Source: Labilibaculum sp032125735
GTDB taxonomy: Bacteria > Bacteroidota > Bacteroidia > Bacteroidales > Marinifilaceae
Assembly (NCBI GenBank): GCA_032125735.1
Contig: JAQBBZ010000095.1
Span: forward strand, 1 to 9,887
Length of the DNA stretch: 9,887 nucleotides
Direction of reading: 5' to 3'
The notes below the pieces were generated by a model. The model did no database searches, was not told where the DNA came from, and saw only the letters and a list, made by a program, of their open reading frames with translations. This document shows, piece by piece, positions 1-6,710 of the stretch (within the stretch, counting starts at the first letter, position 1; each line of letters begins with the position of its first letter). Made by a program: the position numbers and the translations under genes.

Positions 1-50
1 ATTCTGTCTTGTAATTGGCGAAATTTTTCGGCGATTATTTCTTTATTCAT
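1..50 (-). CDS. Partial CDS, N-terminal 16 codons only
   Basis: Reading leftward from an ATG whose complement is at 48-50, the frame is open to the window edge and gives MNKEIIAEKFRQLQDR. It starts 32 nt after the stop of the DUF6787-like gene and runs in the same direction, which is operon-like spacing. The peptide is amphipathic and charged with no signal sequence, so a cytosolic protein is likely. The LQDR stretch vaguely recalls the start of oxygen-dependent coproporphyrinogen oxidase (HemF), but sixteen residues cannot support a name and I do not assign one. No Shine-Dalgarno sequence is seen, which is normal for this phylum. Confidence 0.5.
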   Translation of the reverse strand, partial: MNKEIIAEKFRQLQDR

Positions 51-82
51 ATAAGAGTGATTTCCGGTTTAATATCGTTTTT

Positions 83-394
83 CTAGGATAGGGGCTGTTC
101 TTTCTTCGTAGGGATAAAACGGCTCAGCATTTTTTTCTCGAATTTCCAGAAAAATCGGAATTGACCTAAAATACTGCCAACAATTAGTAAGAATACTTGA
201 TAGGTTGGGGTAATAATTAAAATACTCATGAAAATTTTAATCAGCAGGTTGGTATCCGGTCCAATGGATAGGTACTCATAAACGGGCTTGCGAACCATAA
301 CCGAAAGACTTCCGGTAACCGAAAAGCTAATAAGAATAAGTATCAATTGAAGGTTAGAGGTGATCTCCCAACGTTTTTTAAGTTTCTCAATCAT
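83..394 (-). CDS. DUF6787-like small two-helix inner-membrane protein
   Basis: This is a 103-residue protein with a basic N-terminus (KLKKRW), a hydrophobic helix at about 14-36, a short loop with a KPVYEYL stretch, a second helix at about 50-78, and a basic tail with GQFRFFWKFEKKML at 77-90. The P-x-Y-Q ... G-Q-F-x-F-F-W-x-F-E-K-K-M-L pattern is what I recall of a Bacteroidota-restricted family (DUF6787) of unknown function. The assignment is from memory of the pattern, not a search. Both termini are predicted cytoplasmic. It is the first gene of an apparent two-gene unit with the partial gene at 1-50, and it has a -7 promoter element at 427-434 and a Fur-box-like dyad at 401-423. The start codon at 394 is the only Met before the conserved region. 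Confidence 0.8.
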   Translation of the reverse strand: MIEKLKKRWEITSNLQLILILISFSVTGSLSVMVRKPVYEYLSIGPDTNLLIKIFMSILIITPTYQVFLLIVGSILGQFRFFWKFEKKMLSRFIPTKKEQPLS

Positions 395-400
395 GAAGTT

Positions 401-423
401 TTATTTAGAATTATTTTGAATAA
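401..423. promoter_or_regulatory. 23-bp Fur-box-like imperfect palindrome
   Basis: The outer arms TTATTTAGAAT and ATTTTGAATAA are complementary at 9 of 11 pairs around a single central T (position 412), with an AAT-n-ATT core. That core and the 7-1-7 symmetry resemble Fur boxes of other bacteria (10 of 14 positions of the TGATAAT-n-ATTATCA model). It lies 7 nt before the start codon of the DUF6787-like gene and begins 3 nt downstream of a -7 element, where a repressor would block initiation. A Fur-family gene is present in the same window. Binding is inference. Confidence 0.35.
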
Positions 424-426
424 GAG

Positions 427-434
427 CAAATATA
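427..434 (-). promoter_or_regulatory. Promoter -7 element (TATATTTG) for the DUF6787-like gene
   Basis: On the minus strand this reads TATATTTG, an exact match to the Bacteroidota sigma-ABfr -7 consensus TAnnTTTG. It predicts a transcript start near 420 and a leader of about 25 nt. I find no convincing TTG-type -33 element at the usual distance, so support rests on the -7 box and position alone. The same octamer precedes the peptide transporter gene. Confidence 0.45.
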
Positions 435-529
435 ATATAAAATACCTTTATGTCTTAAATGGGAGGAAAGAATTCTATTTGATTTTATTGATTAGTGTAT
501 AGAATATTTGATAGGAGAGTTGCAGGCAT

Positions 530-560
530 AAAAAAACCGCCTCATAACTGAGGCGGTTTT
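530..560 (-). terminator. Rho-independent terminator of the peptide transporter gene
   Basis: CCGCCTCA (537-544) pairs with TGAGGCGG (549-556) across a TAAC loop, and flanking A4/T4 extends the stem to 12 bp. Read on the minus strand the hairpin is followed by a run of seven T (536-530). It begins 20 nt after the transporter stop codon. The T-run is only four on the plus strand, so it is mainly a minus-strand terminator. Confidence 0.9.
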
Positions 561-580
561 AAATATGTTATATTTTCATG

Positions 581-2224
581 TTAGGAAACTTTCTCTAATT
601 TCTTCATGATAGAAAAAATAAAAGAAGCTGCAATAAAACACAAAATGATGAAAATTGTCCATACTTGCCAGATAGCAACGCGTTCATATAAGTAGCTGCC
701 AACGCCTAAGAATAAGTTTCCAACTGCAGTTGCACCTAACCAACATCCTTGCATAATTCCTTGGTATTTTGGAGGGGAAACTTTTGATACAAAAGAAATT
801 CCCATCGGACTCAAGAATAATTCAGCGATAGTTAGAGTAAAGTAAGTACTGATTAACCAACCTGTACCAACACGAAGATGGTTAGGGTCTGCCTGCATGG
901 CATTAAAAGGATCTAAACCTAAAGATCCAATCAATAGAATCAAGAAACCTACTGATGTTATAATCATACCAATACCAATTTTTCTTGGTGCTGATGGTTC
1001 TATGCCTTTTTTGTTTAGCCATGCAAATATTCCAACAATAATAGGAGTTAATAATACAATCATAGTTGGATTAAAATGCTGGAATAACTCAGGAGAGAAT
1101 GCATTTACCTCAGGATTTTGAGTGTAAAAATAATAGGTCGAAATCACAGAAATAGCAAGAACCCCAGCTCCAATTAATTTGTTTTTTGCTGATGCTCCTT
1201 TGTTAAATATAGAGCTTAAAGCAAGTATTCCAATTACAATTGAAAGTAAAGACCAAATATTAAAGACCAAATAGGTTGCAGGTCCTACACTGGTTACTGT
1301 GTAGTCACGAGCGAAGAAACTCATGGTTAAGCCGTTTTGGTGAAAAGCCATCCAAAAGAAGATAACTACCCCAAATACAAGGAATAATGCTGTAAGTCTT
1401 TGTTTTGTTTCTTCTTTGGACATTTCAACAACTTCCCCTTTTTCTTTATCGACTTTTTTAACATCAGGAAGGAATCTTTTATAAATAGAGTAGATTACAA
1501 TGGATATGATCATTGTTAGACCAGCTACACCAAAAGCATAATTAAATCCAGAACCATAAGCGGAAAGATATCTTGTTGCAAAGTCTGATAAATCAGCGAC
1601 AGGAGCTCCAGATGCTTTATCAGCAAGAGCTTGCAATTCAGAGATAACTCCAGTATCTGAAGGAGCTGCCTGAAATTTGTGAATGATTGCAGGTAAAGCA
1701 TCATCACGTAAAAACCCTTTTGATTTTATGAACCAGTTAATGATTCCAGAAGCAGCACTCGGTGCAAAAAGAGCTCCAACATTGATACCCATGTAGAAAA
1801 CACTAAAAGCAGAATCTCTCAAATGGGAATATTTAGGGTCATCGTATAATTGACCAACAACAGCTTGTAAATTTCCTTTGAATAGACCATTTCCAAATGC
1901 TATCACGAATAGAGCAACAATAGTGAAAATTAATCCAAAGCCTGGAATAGCCATTAATACATATCCAGCCAGCATGGTTATAAGCCCAATATAAATGATG
2001 CCTTTGTAGTTTTTAGTTCTATCAGCTAGAAAACCTCCAACAAGAGCTAACCCATAGATAGAGCCATAAAATACACTGTAAATCATACCTGCTTTGGTCG
2101 CAGATAAACCATATTTTGCGGTAAGATAGTATACAAGAATTCCCATCATGGTGTAGAAGCCGAAACGCTCCCCCAAGTTGGCGAAAAATGCAACGTATAG
2201 TCCTTTAGGATGTCCTTTAAACAT
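581..2224 (-). CDS. POT/PTR2-family peptide MFS transporter with altered proton-coupling residues
   Basis: A 547-residue inner-membrane protein of the proton-dependent oligopeptide transporter family, expected to import di- and tripeptides. Family hallmarks are GERFGFY at 18-24 (helix 1), GNGLFKGN at 111-118 with the substrate/proton-site Lys116, FSVFYMGINVGALFAP at 140-155, and a helix-10 AELFLSPMG with Glu468. Two usual acidic positions differ: the first Glu of the ExxER motif is Asn16 (NLGER), and the helix-7 Glu of the FEQ motif is His295 (AFHQNG). About 55 extra residues (167-224) sit between helices 5 and 6, predicted periplasmic, and the cytoplasmic linker at 251-275 is highly charged. 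Length slightly exceeds typical bacterial POTs (about 450-500), explained by the insert. The MFKGHPKGLY start is recognisable for Bacteroidota members. It is monocistronic, between its own promoter and terminator. Confidence 0.93.
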   Translation of the reverse strand: MFKGHPKGLYVAFFANLGERFGFYTMMGILVYYLTAKYGLSATKAGMIYSVFYGSIYGLALVGGFLADRTKNYKGIIYIGLITMLAGYVLMAIPGFGLIFTIVALFVIAFGNGLFKGNLQAVVGQLYDDPKYSHLRDSAFSVFYMGINVGALFAPSAASGIINWFIKSKGFLRDDALPAIIHKFQAAPSDTGVISELQALADKASGAPVADLSDFATRYLSAYGSGFNYAFGVAGLTMIISIVIYSIYKRFLPDVKKVDKEKGEVVEMSKEETKQRLTALFLVFGVVIFFWMAFHQNGLTMSFFARDYTVTSVGPATYLVFNIWSLLSIVIGILALSSIFNKGASAKNKLIGAGVLAISVISTYYFYTQNPEVNAFSPELFQHFNPTMIVLLTPIIVGIFAWLNKKGIEPSAPRKIGIGMIITSVGFLILLIGSLGLDPFNAMQADPNHLRVGTGWLISTYFTLTIAELFLSPMGISFVSKVSPPKYQGIMQGCWLGATAVGNLFLGVGSYLYERVAIWQVWTIFIILCFIAASFIFSIMKKLEKVS

Positions 2225-2272
2225 AAATGTTAGTTTTTAATTGTTAAAGTAAAGTTTCAGTTTTAAGAATGA

Positions 2273-2280
2273 CAAATATA
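2273..2280 (-). promoter_or_regulatory. Promoter -7 element (TATATTTG) for the peptide transporter gene
   Basis: The minus strand reads TATATTTG, matching TAnnTTTG, 48 nt upstream of the transporter start codon. The predicted transcript start is near 2266, giving a leader of about 40 nt. No clear -33 TTG is found at 19-21 nt spacing, so the call is tentative. Confidence 0.45.
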
Positions 2281-2370
2281 TAGAAAAAAACACAAGACAG
2301 TAATGATTTGTTACCAGAATGAATCTATTTAAAACGTTTTCGTAATCATATTCAATTATTTAAAGTTTAG

Positions 2371-2378
2371 TATCTTTG
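2371..2378 (+). promoter_or_regulatory. Promoter -7 element (TATCTTTG) for nnr
   Basis: TATCTTTG matches the TAnnTTTG -7 consensus on the plus strand. A start 6-8 nt downstream would fall at about 2384-2386, exactly at the first base of the 9-bp repeat that closes the nnr leader. No -33 TTG is present at the expected spacing. It is the only TAnnTTTG I find on this strand between the divergent genes. Confidence 0.5.
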
Positions 2379-2385
2379 ATGGTGG

Positions 2386-2503
2386 TATCCATAACATAAG
2401 GAATTGAAACGCATAAACTGTAATAAATAAAGAGCTTAAATCTGATGCTTGAAGTATTTAGATTTTATCAGATCTTAATACTTTTCTTATTAACTTATGG
2501 ATA
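2386..2503 (+). promoter_or_regulatory. Candidate structured 5' leader of nnr
   Basis: TATCCATAA (2386-2394) is perfectly complementary to TTATGGATA (2495-2503), forming a 9-bp closing stem around 100 nt. Inside, 2452-2465 pairs with 2470-2483 (12 Watson-Crick pairs, one G-U, one T-T mismatch, TATC loop). This hairpin competes with a perfect 7-bp pairing of ATCTGAT (2440-2446) with ATCAGAT (2467-2473). No poly-T follows the hairpin, so control, if any, would act on translation rather than by termination. The element ends 33 nt before the nnr start codon. No known riboswitch class is recognised. The structure is seen by eye; function is inference. Confidence 0.35.
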
Positions 2504-2536
2504 GTGTTTCATTTAACGATTTTAAACTTGATGACA

Positions 2537-4048
2537 ATGAAAATATTTTCTGCGAAACAAACTGCTGAAATTGATGCTTATACGATTGAACATGAGCCGA
2601 TCTCTTCAATAGATTTAATGGAAAGAGCTGCTGGTGAAATTTGCAAATGGATTATTGTTCGTTTTCCAGCTCCGCAAAATTGCAAGATTTTTGTTGGCCC
2701 AGGCAATAATGGTGGCGATGGATTGGCCTTGGCGCGTATGTTGGCAGATAAAAATTATGCTGTTGAAGTATTTGTACTTCGAATCAGTGATAAATTATCG
2801 GTTGATGCTGAAGCTAATTTAGAACGCATACGGATTATTAAAACCTTAGATCTGTATGAAATGACTTCCATTGAATCTATGCCATGGCTTTTTAAAGATG
2901 ATCTAGTTATTGATGCAATTTTTGGATCGGGATTGTCGAGGCCGCTGGAAGGCCTGGCCTTGAGTATCGTGAAAGCGATTAATGCGAGTGATGCAGATGT
3001 TGTTGCAATTGATATTCCATCGGGCTTGATGGGAGAGGATAATTCTAAAAATAATTTGAGAGGAATTATTCGGGCTGATTTTACGTTAAGTTTTCAATTC
3101 CCAAAATTGGCTTTTCTTTTTCCTGAAAATGCATTATATGTAGGGGAATGGCAAATAATTTCAATCGGATTGCATCCTGATATTATCAATACAAAAACGA
3201 CAGCTTATAAAATATTGAATAGAGAATTTGTGAAATCTTTACTGATGCCAAGAGGAAAATTCGATCACAAGGGAACCTATGGTCATGGATTACTGATAAG
3301 TGGTAGTTATGGGAAGATGGGTGCTGCAATACTGGCTTCTCGTGCTAGTTTGCGCTCAGGAATTGGTATGTTAACAACGCACATTCCACGTTTGGGTTAT
3401 CAAATAATGCAAACAACTGTACCCGAAGCCATGGTAAGTATCGATTGTTCAGATATTATTTTTACAGAATATCCAGATTTAAGTCAATTTAAAGCGGTTG
3501 CCATTGGTCCAGGAATCGATAAAAAGCAAAATTCTTTTAGGGCAATGATCGAATTGTTGAAGGAGGTAAAAGTACCGATGGTAATAGATGCTGATGCAAT
3601 AAATATTATTAGCGAACATCCTGAATTAAAAAAAGAATTGCCTTTGGGCAGTATTTTCACACCTCATGTAAAGGAGTTTGAACGCTTGGTAGGCAAAAGT
3701 GATGATAGTTATACCCGCAATTGTATGCAACGTGAATTTGCAAAGGAGCATGGACTAACTTTAATGTTAAAAGGAGCATACACAGCTATTTGTTGTCCGG
3801 AAGGAAGCTGTTATTTTAATCCGACCGGCAATCCGGGTATGGCAACTGCTGGTAGCGGGGATGTGTTAACTGGAATAATATTATCTTTACTTTCGCAGGG
3901 ATATTCATCGCACATTGCAGCCATAATTGGTGCGTATTTGCATGGTTTAGCAGGCGATTTGGCTTCTGTCGATGTTGGAGTTGAAGCACTCACAGCTAGC
4001 GATATTATCGATTATCTGCCAAAAGCATGGTTGTATTTAAAAAAATAA
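2537..4048 (+). CDS. nnr: Bifunctional NAD(P)H-hydrate repair enzyme (epimerase and ADP-dependent dehydratase)
   Basis: A 503-residue cytosolic enzyme that repairs hydrated NADH and NADPH (NAD(P)HX). The N-terminal YjeF_N epimerase domain (about 1-220) shows GNNGGDG at 56-62, a DAIFGSGL stretch with Asp126, and IDIPSG at 158-163. The C-terminal ribokinase-like dehydratase domain (about 230-500) shows HKGTYGHGLLISGS from 244, IDADA at 350-354, TPHVKEF at 375-381, the LKGAYT nucleotide-site stretch near 412, and GNPGMATAGSGDVLTG ending at 446 with the expected catalytic Asp442. Both halves look intact. I chose the ATG at 2537 because MKIFSAKQ is the usual family start. A GTG at 2504 and an ATG at 2531 in frame would add 11 or 2 unconserved residues. 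It likely forms an operon with the DUF4831-like gene 76 nt downstream and has a structured leader. Confidence 0.95.
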   Translation: MKIFSAKQTAEIDAYTIEHEPISSIDLMERAAGEICKWIIVRFPAPQNCKIFVGPGNNGGDGLALARMLADKNYAVEVFVLRISDKLSVDAEANLERIRIIKTLDLYEMTSIESMPWLFKDDLVIDAIFGSGLSRPLEGLALSIVKAINASDADVVAIDIPSGLMGEDNSKNNLRGIIRADFTLSFQFPKLAFLFPENALYVGEWQIISIGLHPDIINTKTTAYKILNREFVKSLLMPRGKFDHKGTYGHGLLISGSYGKMGAAILASRASLRSGIGMLTTHIPRLGYQIMQTTVPEAMVSIDCSDIIFTEYPDLSQFKAVAIGPGIDKKQNSFRAMIELLKEVKVPMVIDADAINIISEHPELKKELPLGSIFTPHVKEFERLVGKSDDSYTRNCMQREFAKEHGLTLMLKGAYTAICCPEGSCYFNPTGNPGMATAGSGDVLTGIILSLLSQGYSSHIAAIIGAYLHGLAGDLASVDVGVEALTASDIIDYLPKAWLYLKK

Positions 4049-4124
4049 CAATCTCTGTATATCAGTTATGCAATAATTAGCGTTAATTTTAATTAGTCAA
4101 TTGTAATAAAAAAAATAGATTGAG

Positions 4125-5267
4125 ATGAATCGAATGATCGTGAGAATTTTATTGGTGTCGCTTGTTGTTATTTCCTGTCAGTGGAATGTTAGCTCACAAA
4201 AAAGAAAAACACTGGATACTCCAAATACAGTTGTGTATGCTTTACCCCAAACTGTTATAGAAGTTGAGGTTGTAGCCGAAAAAACCATATTGAAAAAAGG
4301 ACCTTTTGCTGATTATGCCCAAAAGTATTTAGGAATTACAGATATTGTTTCGGCAGATGGAGTAGATTGGAAATTGACATCTGTTGAGGTTTCGTCTAAG
4401 GGTGAGGTTGATCCTGAGCAATATTATAAAGTGACAACTGCAGTAGATTATGAACCTAGCTTAATCGCATTAACTCCGGAAGGTTTAATAAGAGGTTTTA
4501 ATCTTAAAAATACAAGTTTTCGTAAAGCGGAAAGGGAATTGGTTCTTCTTGATGAGGAAAGTGTAAATATTGACTATGGTAAAATTTCAATTGATCCAAT
4601 ACTGAAGTACAAGAAAGATACCACTTATAAAGTCGTAGAAACGGATACCGAATTTGTGAAAATACCAGTTTTGGAAAAGCAGGCTATGGCGAAATCAGTA
4701 GAAGAGACAGCTGAAGAAGCTGCACACCAATTATTTAAATTGAGAAAAAGATTATTTAAAATACTTACTGCTGATTATGAAGTTTTACCACCCGATGGAA
4801 AAGCGTATGAGGTAATCGTGAAGGAATTGAAAAAATTGGAAGATGAATACTTGGCTTTATTTGTAGGTAAAAAAGTGAGTTTCTATAAGTCGTATCAATT
4901 TCAATACACACCGAAAAAAGATGATAATGGTGGCGTTATTTTCAGAATGTCTCCGCAAATGGGACCGGTAGGAGTGAATGATTTAGGAGGAAAGCCTATA
5001 AGAGTCGATTTTGAAAATTTAGATTCGACACGAGAGTTAGTTATGATTCCAACAGCAGGAATAGCTCCTCAGAAATTAATTAATTACCGAATTCCGGGAA
5101 TGGCTGATATTTCTATTTCAAATGGAAAGGAAATTTTATTTAAGGATAGAATGATAATTGCGCAGTTTGGAAAAATTGCAAGCATGCCAGCAGAAGTATT
5201 GCTGAACGAAAATTATAGCATCGAGTTTTATCCTGATTTAGGATCGATCAAGAGTGTAAATAAATAG
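4125..5267 (+). CDS. DUF4831-like exported protein
   Basis: A 380-residue protein of unknown function, recognised from memory as the Bacteroidota family DUF4831 by VYALPQTVIEVEVVAEK near 37-53 and GPFADYAQKYLGI at 59-71. A short basic N-terminus and a hydrophobic segment at 5-17 form a signal peptide. VISC at 15-18 fits a lipobox loosely, but QWNVSSQ follows rather than the acidic residues of surface-exposed Bacteroidota lipoproteins, so signal peptidase I cleavage after about residue 24 is equally possible. The body looks beta-rich, with a charged, probably helical, segment at 185-245. It would act in the periplasm or at a membrane. It follows nnr by 76 nt with no TAnnTTTG between, and shares the terminator at 5284-5319. 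Met1 at 4125 gives a slightly longer n-region than Met4; either start is possible. Confidence 0.85.
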   Translation: MNRMIVRILLVSLVVISCQWNVSSQKRKTLDTPNTVVYALPQTVIEVEVVAEKTILKKGPFADYAQKYLGITDIVSADGVDWKLTSVEVSSKGEVDPEQYYKVTTAVDYEPSLIALTPEGLIRGFNLKNTSFRKAERELVLLDEESVNIDYGKISIDPILKYKKDTTYKVVETDTEFVKIPVLEKQAMAKSVEETAEEAAHQLFKLRKRLFKILTADYEVLPPDGKAYEVIVKELKKLEDEYLALFVGKKVSFYKSYQFQYTPKKDDNGGVIFRMSPQMGPVGVNDLGGKPIRVDFENLDSTRELVMIPTAGIAPQKLINYRIPGMADISISNGKEILFKDRMIIAQFGKIASMPAEVLLNENYSIEFYPDLGSIKSVNK

Positions 5268-5283
5268 CGGGAAAAAGAGATAA

Positions 5284-5319
5284 AAAAAAACCTGTTTGAT
5301 ATTTCAAACAGGTTTTTTT
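5284..5319. terminator. Bidirectional rho-independent terminator between nnr-DUF4831 and purA
   Basis: CCTGTTTGA (5291-5299) pairs with TCAAACAGG (5304-5312) across a TATT loop, and A7/T7 flanks extend the stem to 16 bp. There are seven T on the plus strand (5313-5319) and nine on the minus strand (complement of 5282-5290), so it can serve both convergent units. It lies 16 nt after the DUF4831-like stop and about 35 nt after the purA stop. Confidence 0.92.
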
Positions 5320-5353
5320 GTGAGTCTTAACAGACTGTTATCGTTGCACTTGA

Positions 5354-6625
5354 TTAATCAAGCATTCTTTCAATAGTTTGAGCTCTGTTTGGACCAACAG
5401 AAACAACTCTTACAGGTATTCCTGTTTCTTCTTCAATGAAATCAATATAAGAATTGAATTCTTCAGGAAATTCATTTTCATGAGTAACAGCGGTCATATC
5501 TGTTTTCCAGCCTTTAAACTCTGTGTAAACAGGTTTAATATCATCAGTCATTTCGTAAGGAACGTGCTCAACTTCTTCACCGTTTACAAGGTATGAAGTA
5601 CAAATTTTAATTGAGTCAAAATCGTCCATTACATCCGATTTCATCATGGTTAATTCGGTAACACCGTTAATCATGATCGAATACTTTAAGGCAACTAAAT
5701 CCAACCAACCACATCTTCTGGCACGACCTGTTGTTGATCCAAATTCATTCCCTTTAGTTCTTAGTAAATCTCCATCTGCATCAAAAAGTTCAGTTGGGAA
5801 AGGTCCCATACCAACTCTTGTGCAATAAGCTTTAAAAATACCAATAACTTTACCAATTCGATTCGGTGGAATGCCTAAACCAGTACAAGCTCCGGCACAA
5901 ACTGTGTTCGATGAAGTTACAAATGGGTAGGATCCAAAATCAACATCCAACATAGTTCCTTGTGCACCTTCAGCAAGAATTGATTTGCCATCTTTAAGGG
6001 CATCATTAAGAAATTGTTCGCTATCGATTAATTGAAATTGAGCTAGAACTTTAATTCCTTCGAACCATTCTGCTTCGTACTCAGTAAGATCGTAATCGAA
6101 CTCGTAAAGTTTGTCAAGCATTAAACGGTGCTTTTCAACTAAAGAGTCGTATTTTTCTTTGAAGTTTAAATTAATATCTCCTACACGTAAACCGTTTCTT
6201 CCGGTTTTATCCATATAAGTGGGTCCAATTCCTTTAAGGGTTGAACCAATTTTCGATTTCCCTTTAGCTGCTTCAGAAGCCGCATCTAGAATTCTGTGAG
6301 AAGGTAAAATTAAATGAGCCTTCTTCGAAATAAACAAGGTTTTCGATAGATCGACTCCAAGTTTTTTTATTCCTTCAATTTCTTTCTTGAAAATTACAGG
6401 ATCGATAACAACACCGTTTCCAATAACATTAATCTTATCATCACGGAAGATACCGGAAGGGATTGTATGCAAAACATGCTTAATGTTATTAAATTCTAAA
6501 GTGTGTCCTGCGTTGGGGCCACCCTGAAAACGGGTGATAAAATCGTACTTTGGGGTTAGCACGTCCACAACTTTTCCTTTACCTTCATCTCCCCATTGGA
6601 GGCCTAAAAGTACATCAACTTTCAT
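5354..6625 (-). CDS. purA: Adenylosuccinate synthetase
   Basis: A 423-residue cytosolic enzyme that joins IMP and aspartate using GTP to form adenylosuccinate, the first step from IMP to AMP. The GTP-binding loop LQWGDEGKGK is at 9-18 with catalytic Asp13, and GGPNAGHT at 35-42 gives catalytic His41, both at the same number as in E. coli. Other family segments are GSTLKGIGPTYMDK at 127-140 with IMP-contacting Thr129 and Arg143, LAEGAQGTMLDVDFGSYPF from 217, the aspartate loop GSTTGRARRCGW at 296-307, a KSDVMDDF stretch at 329-336 (guanine recognition) and SVGPNR at 409-414. Length is normal and nothing is missing. The start at 6625 is fixed by the short distance to the P-loop. It is separated from fur by a terminator and appears to have its own promoter and a structured upstream region. 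ppGpp is a known inhibitor of this family. Confidence 0.98.
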   Translation of the reverse strand: MKVDVLLGLQWGDEGKGKVVDVLTPKYDFITRFQGGPNAGHTLEFNNIKHVLHTIPSGIFRDDKINVIGNGVVIDPVIFKKEIEGIKKLGVDLSKTLFISKKAHLILPSHRILDAASEAAKGKSKIGSTLKGIGPTYMDKTGRNGLRVGDINLNFKEKYDSLVEKHRLMLDKLYEFDYDLTEYEAEWFEGIKVLAQFQLIDSEQFLNDALKDGKSILAEGAQGTMLDVDFGSYPFVTSSNTVCAGACTGLGIPPNRIGKVIGIFKAYCTRVGMGPFPTELFDADGDLLRTKGNEFGSTTGRARRCGWLDLVALKYSIMINGVTELTMMKSDVMDDFDSIKICTSYLVNGEEVEHVPYEMTDDIKPVYTEFKGWKTDMTAVTHENEFPEEFNSYIDFIEEETGIPVRVVSVGPNRAQTIERMLD

Positions 6626-6663
6626 CTGTCTAATAATTTGATAGTAAATCTTAACAAGTAAAT

Positions 6664-6703
6664 ATCCAAACCAATATTATTTTGGATTTATAAAATGGTT
6701 CGG
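6664..6703 (-). promoter_or_regulatory. Competing inverted repeats in the purA upstream region
   Basis: ATCCAAA (6664-6670) is the exact inverse complement of TTTGGAT (6681-6687), and the spacer has a centred AATATT, so 10 of 12 pairs of this 24-bp block are symmetric. In a minus-strand transcript the same downstream UUUGG segment can instead pair with an upstream CCGAACCA (complement of 6696-6703), giving 8 pairs with one G-U to 6666-6673. The two stems are mutually exclusive. The block lies 38-78 nt before the purA start codon. It may be an operator or an RNA switch; neither is shown. Confidence 0.3.
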
Positions 6704-6710
6704 GGTATCA

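Noticed and set aside
897..1121. 74-codon plus-strand frame inside the peptide transporter gene
   Set aside because: It is antisense to conserved transporter helices and has no recognisable protein features. Similar short frames within purA, nnr and the RelA/SpoT gene were dismissed for the same reason.
2331..2340. Perfect palindrome AAAACGTTTT in the divergent spacer
   Set aside because: Only 10 bp and AT-rich. It lies about 30 nt upstream of the nnr -7 box, so it could be an activator site, but there is nothing further to support it.
2386..2503. Known NAD+ riboswitch or another named class for the nnr leader
   Set aside because: I cannot match the conserved loop sequences of any class I know; only the stem layout is riboswitch-like.
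2504..2536. GTG at 2504 or ATG at 2531 as the nnr start
   Set aside because: The added residues (FHLTILNLMT) do not look like the family N-terminus, whereas MKIFSAKQ at 2537 does. The GTG directly abuts the closing repeat of the leader.
4049..4122. CAATCT/AGATTG inverted repeat across the nnr-DUF4831 gap
   Set aside because: Six base pairs separated by 62 nt in AT-rich DNA is expected by chance.
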